Of a stretch of DNA of 64,000 nucleotides, positions 33,351 to 42,366 are shown piece after piece. Under the pieces are notes generated by a model. That model did not search any database, was not told the DNA's origin, and saw only the letters and a program-made list of their open reading frames with translations. This DNA is from Streptomyces sp. NBC_00557. GTDB lineage: Bacteria > Actinomycetota > Actinomycetes > Streptomycetales > Streptomycetaceae. Location: the NCBI RefSeq assembly GCF_036345995.1, contig NZ_CP107796.1, positions 7,440,001-7,504,000 on the forward strand, read 5' to 3'. Made by a program: the position numbers and the translations under genes. Position 1 is the first letter of the stretch; each line of letters opens with the position of its first letter.

Positions 33351-34445
33351 TCAGTAGCGCAGGACCCCCGCGATCCCGTTCGCGTCGCCGAGCGTGCCGT
33401 CGGGCACGAAGCGCACCTCGGCGCCGGTCTCCAGACACTGCTCGACGATCTCGTCCACGATGTCCTCGCGGGCGTCCAGATCGCCGGGCAGGGCCGGGAC
33501 CAGGTGGTCGCCGAGGTCGCTGACGGTCGCGCGGAAGTTCTCCTCCACGGCCAGCAGCCGGACCCGGCCCTCCCGGACGCTCTGCCACAGCTCGTCGAGA
33601 CCGGCCGCGTAGGTCCGGCGGCCGCGTGCCGAGGTCAGCTCCTGCATCACGGCCGTGGTGTCCTTGCGGGCCTCCGCCTCCAGCACCGGCCGCAGCGCCT
33701 GCCACACCGCCTCCGGACCGGCGTGCGCGAGGCCGCCGTGCGGAACGTGCACGGCGCACTTGGCGACGCTGCCGACCTCGTCCAGCAGGGACAGTGCGGC
33801 CGGTTCGCCGGTCACGTACAGCGGGCGGGGCTGCTCGCGCAGGACCGTGCTCATGGCCGTGTCGGCCTCGCGGAAGAACTGCCGGGTGCCCTCGCCCCGG
33901 AAGGCGCTCTTCAGATCGCCGATCTGCATCTGGCGCTCGGCGTCGAAGTTCTCCCGCCTGCGCTCCAGCGGGAAGCCGCCCGAACGGTCCCGCACCACCC
34001 GGTCCTCGCCGCCGCTCCAGAGGGTGACGAGGTCCGCGGAGACCGACAGCGCCCAGAAGGGGCGCTCGGCGACCTGGGCGGCGACCAGGTTGCGGGTGAG
34101 GAAGGTGTCCGAGAGCACCACCCGCTCGGGGACGGCACGGGCCAGGGACCAGACCTGGTGTTCGCCGGGCGCGGCGAAGATCGCCAGGCCGTCCTCGGCG
34201 TGCGCCAGATCGACCTCCGCCAGCGCCCGGTCGAGCTGCGCCACGACCTCGTTGCGGCGGTCGCGGGTGACGGCCGGATCGGACTCCAGGCGCCTGCGTG
34301 CCTCGGTGACGACATTGCGCAGCCGGACGGGGTCCTGGCCGCTCTCTGGCTCACGGCGGTGCGTCGGGGTCAGCACGGACACCGCCGGATACGGACGCGG
34401 CCGCCGCAGCTCGGCGAGGGTCGCGGGACTCAGTGCGTGCTCCAT
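33351..34445 (-). CDS. baeRF-type (eRF1-like) protein
   Basis: A 364-residue protein resembling bacterial archaeo-eukaryotic release-factor homologues of the baeRF3 type. Features include the N-terminal PAVSVLTPTHRREPESGQDPVRLRN, a beta-rich middle WALSVSADLVTLWSGGEDRVV and a C-terminal RNA-binding L7Ae/eRF1-domain-3-like part (VRLLAVEENF, VDEIVEQCLETGAEVRFVPDG). The family lacks the GGQ of true release factors and is suspected to act on ribosomes or in stress and conflict; its biochemical role is unknown. No Shine-Dalgarno is visible before ATG 34445, and a TATCGT hexamer just upstream could mean a leaderless transcript. Confidence 0.75.
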   Translation of the reverse strand: MEHALSPATLAELRRPRPYPAVSVLTPTHRREPESGQDPVRLRNVVTEARRRLESDPAVTRDRRNEVVAQLDRALAEVDLAHAEDGLAIFAAPGEHQVWSLARAVPERVVLSDTFLTRNLVAAQVAERPFWALSVSADLVTLWSGGEDRVVRDRSGGFPLERRRENFDAERQMQIGDLKSAFRGEGTRQFFREADTAMSTVLREQPRPLYVTGEPAALSLLDEVGSVAKCAVHVPHGGLAHAGPEAVWQALRPVLEAEARKDTTAVMQELTSARGRRTYAAGLDELWQSVREGRVRLLAVEENFRATVSDLGDHLVPALPGDLDAREDIVDEIVEQCLETGAEVRFVPDGTLGDANGIAGVLRY

Positions 34446-34614
34446 GACAGCACGATAGGTCGGATTCACATGTACGGCATTCGGGGTAATCCAGACCGGA
34501 TTCGGATGGGGGCCGCGGCGCGGAGACCGGTGACGCGGCGGCCCGCGCACCGCTACCCTACCGGTCAGTAACCGGATCGTGGACCGGATCGTGGCGCACC
34601 CCAGGAGGCCTGAC

Positions 34615-35394
34615 ATGCCGCAGCTCGACGTCGACGGAGCGGCCCTGACGTACGACGACGAGGGCCCCCGGGACGCGCCCGAGGCGCCCCTGGTCTTCGT
34701 GCACGGCTGGACCGCGAACCGGCACCGCTGGGACCACCAGATCGCGCACTTCTCCGGAGGGCGCCGAGTGATCCGGCTCGACCTGCGCGGGCACGGGGAG
34801 AGCACCGGGGCCGGGGTGCGCACGATCGCGGAACTGGCGCGGGATGTCCTGGCGCTCCTCGATCACCTCCAGGTCGAGCGGTTCGTCCTGGTCGGGCACT
34901 CGATGGGCGGGATGATCGCGCAGACCATCGCGCTGGCGCACCCCGAGCGCGTGGAGCGGATGGCGCTGGTCGGCTCCATCGGCCGGATGACCTACAGCCG
35001 TGGCCGGGGTCTGCTCATGGCGGCGTCCACCCTGGTGCCGTACCGGCTGTTCGTGGCCGCCAACATCCGGCGGGCCTTCGGGCCCGGCCATCCCCGCGAG
35101 GAGGTCCGCGCGCAGATCCGTGCCTCCGCCGCGACCCCGCGCGAGGTCGTGATGACGCTGTACGCGGCGATGCGCGCCTTCGACGTCCTGGACCGGGCCG
35201 GCGAGATCCGTACGCCCACGCTGATGGTGCACGGCTACCACGACGTGCAGCTGCCGGTGCGGCAGATGCTGCGGATGGCGAAGGCGTACCCGGACGCGGT
35301 GGTCCGCATCCTCGACGCGGGTCATGAGCTGCCGCTGGAGAAGCCGGCCGAGCTGACCGCCGTGCTGGACCAGTTTGTGACCGGAAAGATCTGA
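34615..35394 (+). CDS. Alpha/beta hydrolase
   Basis: A 259-residue alpha/beta hydrolase with oxyanion HGWTANRHRW (about 32-41), LDLRGHGEST, nucleophile GHSMGGMIAQ (Ser about 104), acid region in TPTLMVHGYHDVQLP and catalytic His in DAGHELPLEKP. The order is that of haloperoxidase/BioH-like carboxylesterases. AGGAGG sits 6 nt before the ATG. It is divergent from the baeRF-type gene. The substrate is unknown. Confidence 0.9.
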   Translation: MPQLDVDGAALTYDDEGPRDAPEAPLVFVHGWTANRHRWDHQIAHFSGGRRVIRLDLRGHGESTGAGVRTIAELARDVLALLDHLQVERFVLVGHSMGGMIAQTIALAHPERVERMALVGSIGRMTYSRGRGLLMAASTLVPYRLFVAANIRRAFGPGHPREEVRAQIRASAATPREVVMTLYAAMRAFDVLDRAGEIRTPTLMVHGYHDVQLPVRQMLRMAKAYPDAVVRILDAGHELPLEKPAELTAVLDQFVTGKI

Positions 35395-35674
35395 CGCGCT
35401 CGGCGCTTGGGGAAGTTTTTGCCTGTGGCCGGTTCGTGACGGGGCCGGCCCGGCGGCATGGGCGGCGCGAGATTTCGCGTAAGCAAAACCCGTCCGAAAC
35501 CATGGGGGTGCAGGTGTCGTCGGTGTTGCCCCCGTGTTGACTGCCTCGGGCAACTGACGGAGGCTGGCGATATAGGTGCTAGTTACAACTGGTCTGCCGG
35601 CCGGCCCTGGTTCACCCGAGGAAGCCCCAGGTGAGCGCCGGAGCCGGCCGCGAGCCGGAGGCAGGAGGCAGCGC

Positions 35675-37516
35675 ATGTGCGGCATCACCGGATGGGTGTC
35701 CTTCGACCGTGACCTGACCGCCGAGGCCACCACATTGCATGCGATGACCGAGACCATGGCCTGCCGCGGCCCGGACGACCGCGGCACCTGGGCCCGGGGC
35801 CCGGCCGCCCTCGGGCACCGCCGGCTCGCGATCATCGACCTCCCCGGCGGCCGTCAGCCGATGTCCGTGGACACCCCGGAGGGGACCGTCGCCCTGGTGT
35901 ACTCGGGTGAGGCCTACAACTTCACCGAGCTGCGCCGGGAACTCGAAGGCCGCGGCCACCGGTTCACCACCGACTCCGACACCGAGGTCGTCCTGCACGG
36001 CTACCTCGAATGGGGCGACGCCGTCGCCGAACGGCTCAACGGGATGTACGCGTTCGCCGTGTGGGACGGCCGCCACGACAAGCTCGTGATGATCCGCGAC
36101 CGCATGGGCATCAAGCCGTTCTATTACCACCCCACCTCCGACGGCGTCCTGTTCGGCTCCGAGCCCAAGGCGATCCTCGCCAACCCGCTGGCCCGCCGCC
36201 GGGTGACCCTGGACGGGCTGCGGGAGCTGTTCGTCATGGTCAAGACCCCCGGACACGCGATCTGGGACGGCATGCGCGAGGTCGAGCCGGGCACGGTCGT
36301 CACCGTCGACCGCTCCGGCCTGTCCACCCGCGTCTACTGGCAGCTGCAGACCCGGGCGCACACCGACGACCGCGACACCACCATCGCGACCGTGCGCTCG
36401 CTCCTCGACGACATCGTGCGCCGCCAGCTGGTCGCCGACGTGCCGCGCTGCACCCTGCTCTCCGGCGGCCTGGACTCCTCCGCCATGACCGCGCTCGCCG
36501 CCCGTCAACTGGCCGCGCAGGGCGAGAAGGTGCGCAGTTTCGCCGTCGACTTCGTCGGCCAGACCGACAACTTCGTCGCCGACGAACTGCGCGGCACCCC
36601 CGACACGCCCTTCGTGCACGACGTCGCCGAACTCGCGGGCACCGACCACCAGGACATCGTGCTCGACGCCCAGTCCCTCGCCGACCCCGCCGTACGCGAG
36701 CAGGTGATCCGCGCCCGCGATCTGCCCGCCGGCTTCGGTGACATGGACGCCTCCCTGCTGCTGCTCTTCCGCGCCATCCGGGAGAAGTCCACGGTGGCCC
36801 TGTCCGGCGAGTCCGCCGACGAGGTGTTCGGCGGCTATCTGCAGTTCTTCGACGAGGAGGCGCGGCGCGCGGAGACCTTCCCGTGGCTGGCCACCATGGG
36901 ACGCCACTTCGGCGAGGACGCCGGCGTCCTGCGGTCCGACCTCTCCAAGTCCCTGGACCTGGAGAGCTACATCGCCGACGGCTACCGCACCGCCGTCGCC
37001 GGCATCGAACGGCTCGACGGCGAGAGCGACTTCGAGTACCGGATGCGCCAGATGAGCCATCTGCACCTGACCCGGTTCGTGCGCGCCCTGCTCGACCGCA
37101 AGGACCGGATGAGCATGGCCGTCGGCCTGGAGGTCCGGGTGCCGTTCTGCGACCACCGGCTGGTCGAGTACGTCTACAACGCCCCCTGGGCGCTGAAGTC
37201 CTTCGACGGCCGGGAGAAGAGCCTGCTGCGGGAGGCCGCCGCGGACGTCCTGCCGCGCTCGGTGTACGAGCGGGTCAAGAGCCCGTACCCGTCCACCCAG
37301 GACCCGCAGTACGCCCGCGCCCTGCAGGACCAGGCCAAGGACCTGCTCGCCCAGCCCTCGCACCCGGTCTTCGACCTCGTCGACCGCGACCGGCTCCGCC
37401 AGGCCGCCGAACGCGAGGCGCCGGTCAGCACCCAGGCGGCCCGGCGCGGCCTGGAACGCGCGCTGGACCTCGCACAGTGGCTGGAGCTCTACCGGCCCGA
37501 GGTGATCACCGGCTGA
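35675..37516 (+). CDS. asnB: Asparagine synthetase (glutamine-hydrolysing), AsnB type
   Basis: A 613-residue two-domain enzyme converting Asp, Gln and ATP to Asn. The N-terminal Ntn glutaminase starts with the catalytic Cys2 (MCGITGWVSF) and has RGPDDRG and YSGEAYNFTELR. The synthetase domain carries the PP-loop LLSGGLDSSAMTALAA (about 268-283), LSGESADEVFGGY and LDRKDRMSM. Everything expected is present. AGGAGG is 6 nt from the ATG. The 280-bp upstream region (35395-35674) has no gene and holds an A/T-richer patch with GATATAGG and TAGTTAC, likely the promoter. Its 3' end overlaps the convergent DUF4232 gene by 11 nt. Confidence 0.95.
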   Translation: MCGITGWVSFDRDLTAEATTLHAMTETMACRGPDDRGTWARGPAALGHRRLAIIDLPGGRQPMSVDTPEGTVALVYSGEAYNFTELRRELEGRGHRFTTDSDTEVVLHGYLEWGDAVAERLNGMYAFAVWDGRHDKLVMIRDRMGIKPFYYHPTSDGVLFGSEPKAILANPLARRRVTLDGLRELFVMVKTPGHAIWDGMREVEPGTVVTVDRSGLSTRVYWQLQTRAHTDDRDTTIATVRSLLDDIVRRQLVADVPRCTLLSGGLDSSAMTALAARQLAAQGEKVRSFAVDFVGQTDNFVADELRGTPDTPFVHDVAELAGTDHQDIVLDAQSLADPAVREQVIRARDLPAGFGDMDASLLLLFRAIREKSTVALSGESADEVFGGYLQFFDEEARRAETFPWLATMGRHFGEDAGVLRSDLSKSLDLESYIADGYRTAVAGIERLDGESDFEYRMRQMSHLHLTRFVRALLDRKDRMSMAVGLEVRVPFCDHRLVEYVYNAPWALKSFDGREKSLLREAAADVLPRSVYERVKSPYPSTQDPQYARALQDQAKDLLAQPSHPVFDLVDRDRLRQAAEREAPVSTQAARRGLERALDLAQWLELYRPEVITG

Positions 37517-38036
37517 GGCCGATGGCCCGGTCCGCCGCGGCCCGCGTGGGCTGCCACCACGTCGTCACCGGCTCCCACACCAGGACGCGCGTCCCGGCCC
37601 CGAGCCGCGCAGCGGTGAAGGAGCGGCCCCTGTGGGCGGCCGCGGCGGCCACGGTCACGGTGCCGACCCGGCGGGCCTCGGGGTCCGCCGGGTCGGCGAT
37701 GGTCCGCACGTCGGCGTACGCGGTCCGTCCGGCCGCGAGCCGGTAGTCGCCGGTGCCGCCCTCGGGTGTCGGCAGCGCGGCGCCGTCCAGGCTGCCGAAG
37801 GTCACCGTGGGCACGCGGTCGACGGCACAGGCGCGGGAGCCGTGGTTGGTGACGCCGACCCGCAGCACGGCCGGAACGCCGGGCACGGCCCGCGCCCGGA
37901 CCGTCAGCGCCGTCTCGGCGCAGCGGCCGGGCCGGACGGCATCGGTGGTGGCGGCCCGGCCCTGCGGCGCGGTCAGCAGCAGGACCGCGGCGGCGGCCGA
38001 GGCGGCGGGTACGGCGAGGGCGGCGCGGATGCGCAT
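37506..38036 (-). CDS. Secreted DUF4232 protein
   Basis: A 176-residue exported protein with a signal peptide (RIRAALAVPAASAAAAVLLLTAPQGRA, cleavage near residue 29) and a DUF4232 beta-sandwich domain: RCAETALTVRARAVPGVPAVLRVGVTN-type opening, the paired Cys in CAETA and CAVDRVP, and a C-terminal VLVWEPVT strand. The function of DUF4232 is not established. AGGGGGA precedes the ATG. The stop lies inside the 3' end of asnB. Confidence 0.85.
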   Translation of the reverse strand: MRIRAALAVPAASAAAAVLLLTAPQGRAATTDAVRPGRCAETALTVRARAVPGVPAVLRVGVTNHGSRACAVDRVPTVTFGSLDGAALPTPEGGTGDYRLAAGRTAYADVRTIADPADPEARRVGTVTVAAAAAHRGRSFTAARLGAGTRVLVWEPVTTWWQPTRAAADRAIGLSR

Positions 38037-38166
38037 GGTGGTTCCCCCTGTCGTGGTCTGCGTATCGGATGCGGTGGCCGGAGTGTGCCTGCCCGGTGTG
38101 ACGGCCGGGCGGCCCCACAGGTTGTGCCGGGTGCGCGACTGTCAGCCGGACGGCCCCGTGGCGGCG

Positions 38167-39771
38167 TCAGCCGGCGGTGTCCGTGGTGGCGCTCCAGTCG
38201 CGTCCGTCCGCCGGGCAGGAGCTGCCGCTGGGCGGCAGCGAGCCGTAGAGCAGGAAGTCGTCGATCTTGCGGTGCACGCACGTGGAGGAGGAGTAGCCGG
38301 TGTGGCCCTCGCCCTTGTTGTCGAGCACCACCGCCGACGGGCCGAGGCGTGCGGCCGTCTCCTGTGTCCACCGGTACGGCGTCGCCGGGTCGCCGCGCGT
38401 GCCCACCAGCAGCATCTTCGCGGAGTCGACGTTCTTCACCCGGTCACGGATGAAGTCGGTTCCCCTCGGACGGCCGTAGCACATGAGCAGCTGGGTCAGC
38501 CGGTAGCGGCCGAAGACCGGCGAGGCCTGCTCGTAGCGGGCCCTGAGGTTCCTGAGGTCCTCGGCGATCCGCGCCGCGCCGGGCCGGTCGGGGTCGTCGG
38601 CGCAGTCGATCGCCATCAGCGCGGCCTCGAGGTTGTCCGCGGGGATGTCCTGCGGGTCGACCAGGCCGCCGTTGCCGTGACGCCCGCTGCGCGGCAGGCC
38701 GGAGCCGCCGGCGGCGAAGTTCAGGGTCCCGCGCGTGTCACCGTCCTGGACCAGCGAGGCCAGGGCGCGCTCCATGGAGGGCCACAACTGCTTGCTGTAC
38801 AGGCCCTGCGCGAGGGCGCCCACCAGGTCCTGTCCGGAGAACGAGCCGCCGAAGTCCGCCGGCACCGGGTCGGCGTCGAGCGTGCGCACCAGCCGGACCA
38901 CCTCGTCCCCTGCGGCACGCCGGTCCTGGCCGAACGGGCAGGCGACATCCGTCGTACACCAGTCCAGGAAATCGTCCAGTGCGGTCTGCTGGCCCTCGGC
39001 GCCGGCCAGTCCCTGCTCGGACAGCGGCTCGGTCAGGGTGTCCACGCCGTCGAGGGCGAGCCGGCCGACCTTGTGCGGGAACTGCGCCGCGTACACCGCG
39101 CCGAGCCGCGAACCGTAGGAGAAGCCGAGGTAGTTGAGCTTCCTGTCGCCCAGGGCCTGGCGGATGACGTCCAGGTCGCGTGCGGCGTTCACGGTGCCTA
39201 TGTGGGGCAGCACCGGGCCGGAGGCGCGGACGCACTCCGCGGCGGCCTGGCGCAACCTCGCCAGCAGCGCCTTCGGATGGTCGAGGTCGGCGTCGCCGGC
39301 CGTCGCGGACGCGGCCTCGTCACTGCCCTCGCCGCAACTGACGGGGGAGGAGCGGCCGACGCCGCGCGGGTCGAAGGTGACCACGTCGTAGCCGTTGGTC
39401 AGGTCCATGAACTGCGCGCCGTCGGTGGCGAGTCCGGCGACGCCCGCACCGCCGGGGCCGCCGAAGTTGAGCAGCACCGAGCCCCGCTTCTTCCCGGTCG
39501 CCCGGTAGCGGGCGAGGGCCACATCCAGCGTCCCCGCGCGGGGGCGGGCGTAGTCGAGCGGGACGGTGACCTTCCCGCACTGCATGTCCCGCGGCATCTC
39601 GAGGCCCTCGCACGCGGTCCAGGTCACCTTCTGCCGGTAGAAACGGGCCAGGTCGGGCTGCGGCCGGTCGGCGGCGGCCGCGGGCAGGCCGGCGCCGAGC
39701 AGCGCCAGGGCGAGGACTCCGGTACCCGCGCAGCGCCGCACGGCGGGCCGTGTGGACAGCTTGGCCAGCAT
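38167..39771 (-). CDS. Secreted tripeptidyl aminopeptidase (alpha/beta hydrolase, SlpD/SlpE-like)
   Basis: A 534-residue exported S33-family peptidase. Signal peptide: CAGTGVLALALLGAGLPAAAA. The catalytic fold has the oxyanion region LLNFGGPGGAGVAGLA, FDPRGVGRSSPVSC, nucleophile elbow LGFSYGSRLGAVYAA (Ser about 220), acid in VGTRGDPATPYRW and His in NKGEGHTGYSSSTC. Cys in the C-terminal part form the family's usual disulfides. Streptomyces tripeptidyl aminopeptidases release tripeptides from extracellular peptides. GGAGG lies 4 nt before the ATG. It shares a 280-bp A/T-rich promoter region (39772-40051) with the divergent chaplin gene. Confidence 0.92.
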   Translation of the reverse strand: MLAKLSTRPAVRRCAGTGVLALALLGAGLPAAAADRPQPDLARFYRQKVTWTACEGLEMPRDMQCGKVTVPLDYARPRAGTLDVALARYRATGKKRGSVLLNFGGPGGAGVAGLATDGAQFMDLTNGYDVVTFDPRGVGRSSPVSCGEGSDEAASATAGDADLDHPKALLARLRQAAAECVRASGPVLPHIGTVNAARDLDVIRQALGDRKLNYLGFSYGSRLGAVYAAQFPHKVGRLALDGVDTLTEPLSEQGLAGAEGQQTALDDFLDWCTTDVACPFGQDRRAAGDEVVRLVRTLDADPVPADFGGSFSGQDLVGALAQGLYSKQLWPSMERALASLVQDGDTRGTLNFAAGGSGLPRSGRHGNGGLVDPQDIPADNLEAALMAIDCADDPDRPGAARIAEDLRNLRARYEQASPVFGRYRLTQLLMCYGRPRGTDFIRDRVKNVDSAKMLLVGTRGDPATPYRWTQETAARLGPSAVVLDNKGEGHTGYSSSTCVHRKIDDFLLYGSLPPSGSSCPADGRDWSATTDTAG

Positions 39772-40051
39772 CGATCCTCCCGGGACGCCTGTCGCGGACC
39801 GGGCACGGCGCCCTCGGATCACGATAAGCGGGCCCCGGACGGCCCGCCTCCCGGCGAGCGGGACGGGCTGCGACGCCGTACTCTGCCCTCCCGTCCGACC
39901 CGATTTCATGATTATTGAGATCTTTACAACGCATTCGATACCACTGTCGCCCTACGGGGTGAAAGAGCGATCAGCCATAACTCGGATGGTCGACCCGCGT
40001 TTTACGGGGTGCGGGTGAGTGCCCGCGACAAGTCTGGAAGGCAGGGAACCT

Positions 40052-40714
40052 ATGAGACGGGCTACCCGTAACGGTGTGATCGCCGTCGCCGTCGCGTCCG
40101 GCGCGATGGCGGTGGCGCCGTCCGCCGCCTTCGCGGCCGACGGCGCCACCGCCGAGGGCTCCGCGGCCGGCTCGCCCGGGCTGGTCTCCGGCAACGGCAT
40201 CCAGCTGCCGGTCGACGTACCGGTGAACGTGTGCGGCAACACCGTGAACGTGGTGGGGCTGCTCAACCCTGCCGCCGGCAACGCCTGCGCGAACCACGGC
40301 TCCGGAAAGACCTCCGGGACGAGCGGATCGTCCGCGTCCGGCGGCGCCTCGGCCCACGGCGGCGCGCAGGACTCGCCCGGCGCGCTCTCCGGCAACGGCG
40401 TGCAGCTCCCCGTCGACCTGCCGGTGAACGTCAGCGGCAACACCGTCGACGTCGGGGGAGTGGGCAACCCGGTCCAGGGCAACGAGTCGGTCAACGGCCC
40501 CCGCGCCCCCCGCCACCCCCGCAGCCCGGCACCGAAGCCTCCGGCCCCGGCCCGGCACCTTCCGCAGGCGCCGAGTCCCGTCGCACCGCCGACGACGCCC
40601 ACCCTCGCCCACACCGGTGCGGACGCCACCGTGCCGGCCGTCGCGGGCAGCGCCGCCCTTCTCCTCGCGGGCACGGTCCTCTACCGACGCTTCCGCCCGG
40701 CCCGCACCGGCTGA
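40052..40714 (+). CDS. Long chaplin with two chaplin domains and sortase signal
   Basis: A 220-residue surface protein. Signal peptide (residues 1-29, ending SAAFAA); chaplin domain 1 around GNGIQLPVDVPVNVCGNT with two Cys; a Ser/Gly linker; chaplin domain 2 around GNGVQLPVDLPVNVSGNT without Cys; a Pro-rich spacer; then sortase-E motif LAHTG, a hydrophobic segment and a basic tail. Long chaplins are anchored to the wall by sortase and help aerial hyphae become hydrophobic with the short chaplins. The Cys-free second domain recalls ChpE. Homologues include ChpA/B/C, but I do not assign one. The upstream A/T-rich region holds TTGAGA and GATACC at promoter spacing. Confidence 0.95.
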   Translation: MRRATRNGVIAVAVASGAMAVAPSAAFAADGATAEGSAAGSPGLVSGNGIQLPVDVPVNVCGNTVNVVGLLNPAAGNACANHGSGKTSGTSGSSASGGASAHGGAQDSPGALSGNGVQLPVDLPVNVSGNTVDVGGVGNPVQGNESVNGPRAPRHPRSPAPKPPAPARHLPQAPSPVAPPTTPTLAHTGADATVPAVAGSAALLLAGTVLYRRFRPARTG

Positions 40715-40735
40715 CGTACGGCCCGCCCCCTCCCA

Positions 40736-40767
40736 AGGCCCCACCGGACGCCGGCCCGGTGGGGCCT
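40736..40767. terminator. Hairpin terminator after the chaplin gene
   Basis: AGGCCCCACCGG and CCGGTGGGGCCT are perfect 12-bp arms with an 8-nt loop, starting 22 nt after the chaplin stop. Confidence 0.7.
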
Positions 40768-40880
40768 GGGCGACAGGTGCGTGCCCGGCGCGACGGCCGA
40801 TCTCCCCGTGGCGCGGCTCCTGTTGATCCGGAAGGATGCGGAACGGCAGTCCGGTCCCCCGACGGAAATGGAGCGCATCG

Positions 40881-41735
40881 ATGACCTCTGCGGCCCCCCA
40901 CGACCTCGTCGTCACGCAGGCCACCCTCGACGACTGGCCGGTGATCGCCGGGTGGGCGGCGGCGGAGGGCTGGAATCCCGGGCTGTCCGACGGGCCCGCG
41001 TTCTTCGCGCAGGACCCCGACGGGTTCTTCCTCGGCCGCATCGACGGGGAGCCCGTGTCGGCCGTCTCCGTGGTCAACTACGGCCCGGAGTACGCCTTTC
41101 TGGGCTGTTACCTCGTCCGTCCCGACCTGCGCGGCCACGGCCACGGCCTCACCACGTGGAAGACCGCCCTCGCCCATGCCGGCAACCGCACCATCGGCCT
41201 GGACGGGGTCGTCGCGCAGCAGGACAACTACCGGCAGTCCGGGTTCGAACTCGCCTACCGCACGATCCGGTTCACCGGCACCGCGCCGGCGGGCGAGACA
41301 CCGGCCGGGGTCCGCCCGGCCGCGGCGGACGACCTCGCCGCGATCACCGCCTACGACAGCGCCTGCCACCCGGCCGACCGCCCGCGCTTCCTCGCCGCAT
41401 GGCTCGCCGCCCCCGGACACCGGGCGTTCGTCCGCCACGACGGCGCGCGGCTCACCGGATACGGCGTGCTCCGTCCGGGCCACGACACCCTGCGCATCGG
41501 CCCCCTCTTCGCCGACACCGCGGACGACGCCCGCGCCCTGTTCACCGCCCTCACGGCCGAGGCCGCGGGCCGCGAGGTCTGCGTCGACGTGCCCGAGCCG
41601 AACACGGCCGGCGTCGCGCTCGCCGAACAGGCCGGATTCCAGGCCTCCTTCGAGACGGCCCGCATGTACACCGGCCCGGTCCGCGAGCACGCGCAGCACC
41701 GCGTCTACGGTGTCACCACCCTCGAACTGGGCTGA
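40881..41735 (+). CDS. GNAT-family N-acetyltransferase
   Basis: A 284-residue acetyltransferase. The acetyl-CoA loop is LVRPDLRGHGHGLTTWK (about 76-92), the R-x-x-G-x-G pattern, followed by the second conserved NYRQSGFELAYRT segment. The C-terminal half resembles the Acetyltransf_18/YitH-type extension. The acceptor is unknown. ATG 40881 follows GGAG; 40836 would add 15 residues. The TGA lies inside the first unit of a 105-bp tandem repeat. Confidence 0.88.
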   Translation: MTSAAPHDLVVTQATLDDWPVIAGWAAAEGWNPGLSDGPAFFAQDPDGFFLGRIDGEPVSAVSVVNYGPEYAFLGCYLVRPDLRGHGHGLTTWKTALAHAGNRTIGLDGVVAQQDNYRQSGFELAYRTIRFTGTAPAGETPAGVRPAAADDLAAITAYDSACHPADRPRFLAAWLAAPGHRAFVRHDGARLTGYGVLRPGHDTLRIGPLFADTADDARALFTALTAEAAGREVCVDVPEPNTAGVALAEQAGFQASFETARMYTGPVREHAQHRVYGVTTLELG

Positions 41736-42128
41736 CCGGCCGGGGCGTCGCGCATGCGGGCGGCTTGCGCTTCCGGCCCCGGCGGACTCCACCGGCCGAC
41801 CGCGGGCGCGGCCCTGCCTACGTCCGCTCGGCTCGGCTGACCCGCCGGGGCGTCGCGCATGCGGGCGGCTTGCGCTTCCGGCTCCGGCAAACCCCACCGG
41901 CCGACCGCGGGCGCGGCCCTGCCTACGCCCGCTCGGCCCGGCTCACTCGCAGGGGCATCGTGCGTACAGCGGCGGCCCTCGCACCCGGCCCGGCGGAACC
42001 GCCACCGGGCCGCCGGGTACGCAACCCTGCCTACGTCCGCTCGGCCCTCACCCGCACGGGCGTCGAGCACGCAGGCGGCCCGCGCTCCCGGCTCCGGTGA
42101 ACCCCGTCGGCCCGCCGGGTGTGCGACC
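41732..42128. repeat. 105-bp tandem repeat (about 3.8 copies)
   Basis: Copies start at 41732, 41837, 41942 and 42047, exactly 105 bp apart; the last is partial. Units 1 and 2 are nearly identical; units 3 and 4 have diverged more. Shared blocks include CGCATGCGGGCGGC and CCTGCCTACG. The period is 35 codons, so several frames stay open, but the tract lies after the acetyltransferase stop (which is inside unit 1) and no frame has a ribosome site. I read it as a minisatellite. The rest of the gap to 42366 has no gene. Confidence 0.82.
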
Positions 42129-42366
42129 CCCGCGGAAGTTCCCGCGCAACCCGGACGTGTTCGGGCAGCTGACCGAGCGGCCGACGGACCGGCGTACCGC
42201 GCGAGGCAGCCCTCCTCCAGCGGCGCCGGCCGCGTCAAGGCGCGTCTCGGCTGCCTCCCCGCAAACCCGGCCGGCTCCGCGCCTGGCTCGCCGCCCCGCG
42301 TGCGCCAGGCGGCTCGGGGGATAATCCCGTTGCCCCGGACGCGCCGGGCGTGATCGAGTGCTGCGC

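Noticed and set aside
41200..41270. tRNA T-loop-like GGTTCGAA sequence
   Set aside because: It lies inside the acetyltransferase coding frame, and no acceptor stem or anticodon arm can be drawn.
40781..42324. Long frames through the 105-bp repeat
   Set aside because: The repeats lack stop codons in several frames, so frame length is uninformative; there is no ribosome site or domain.
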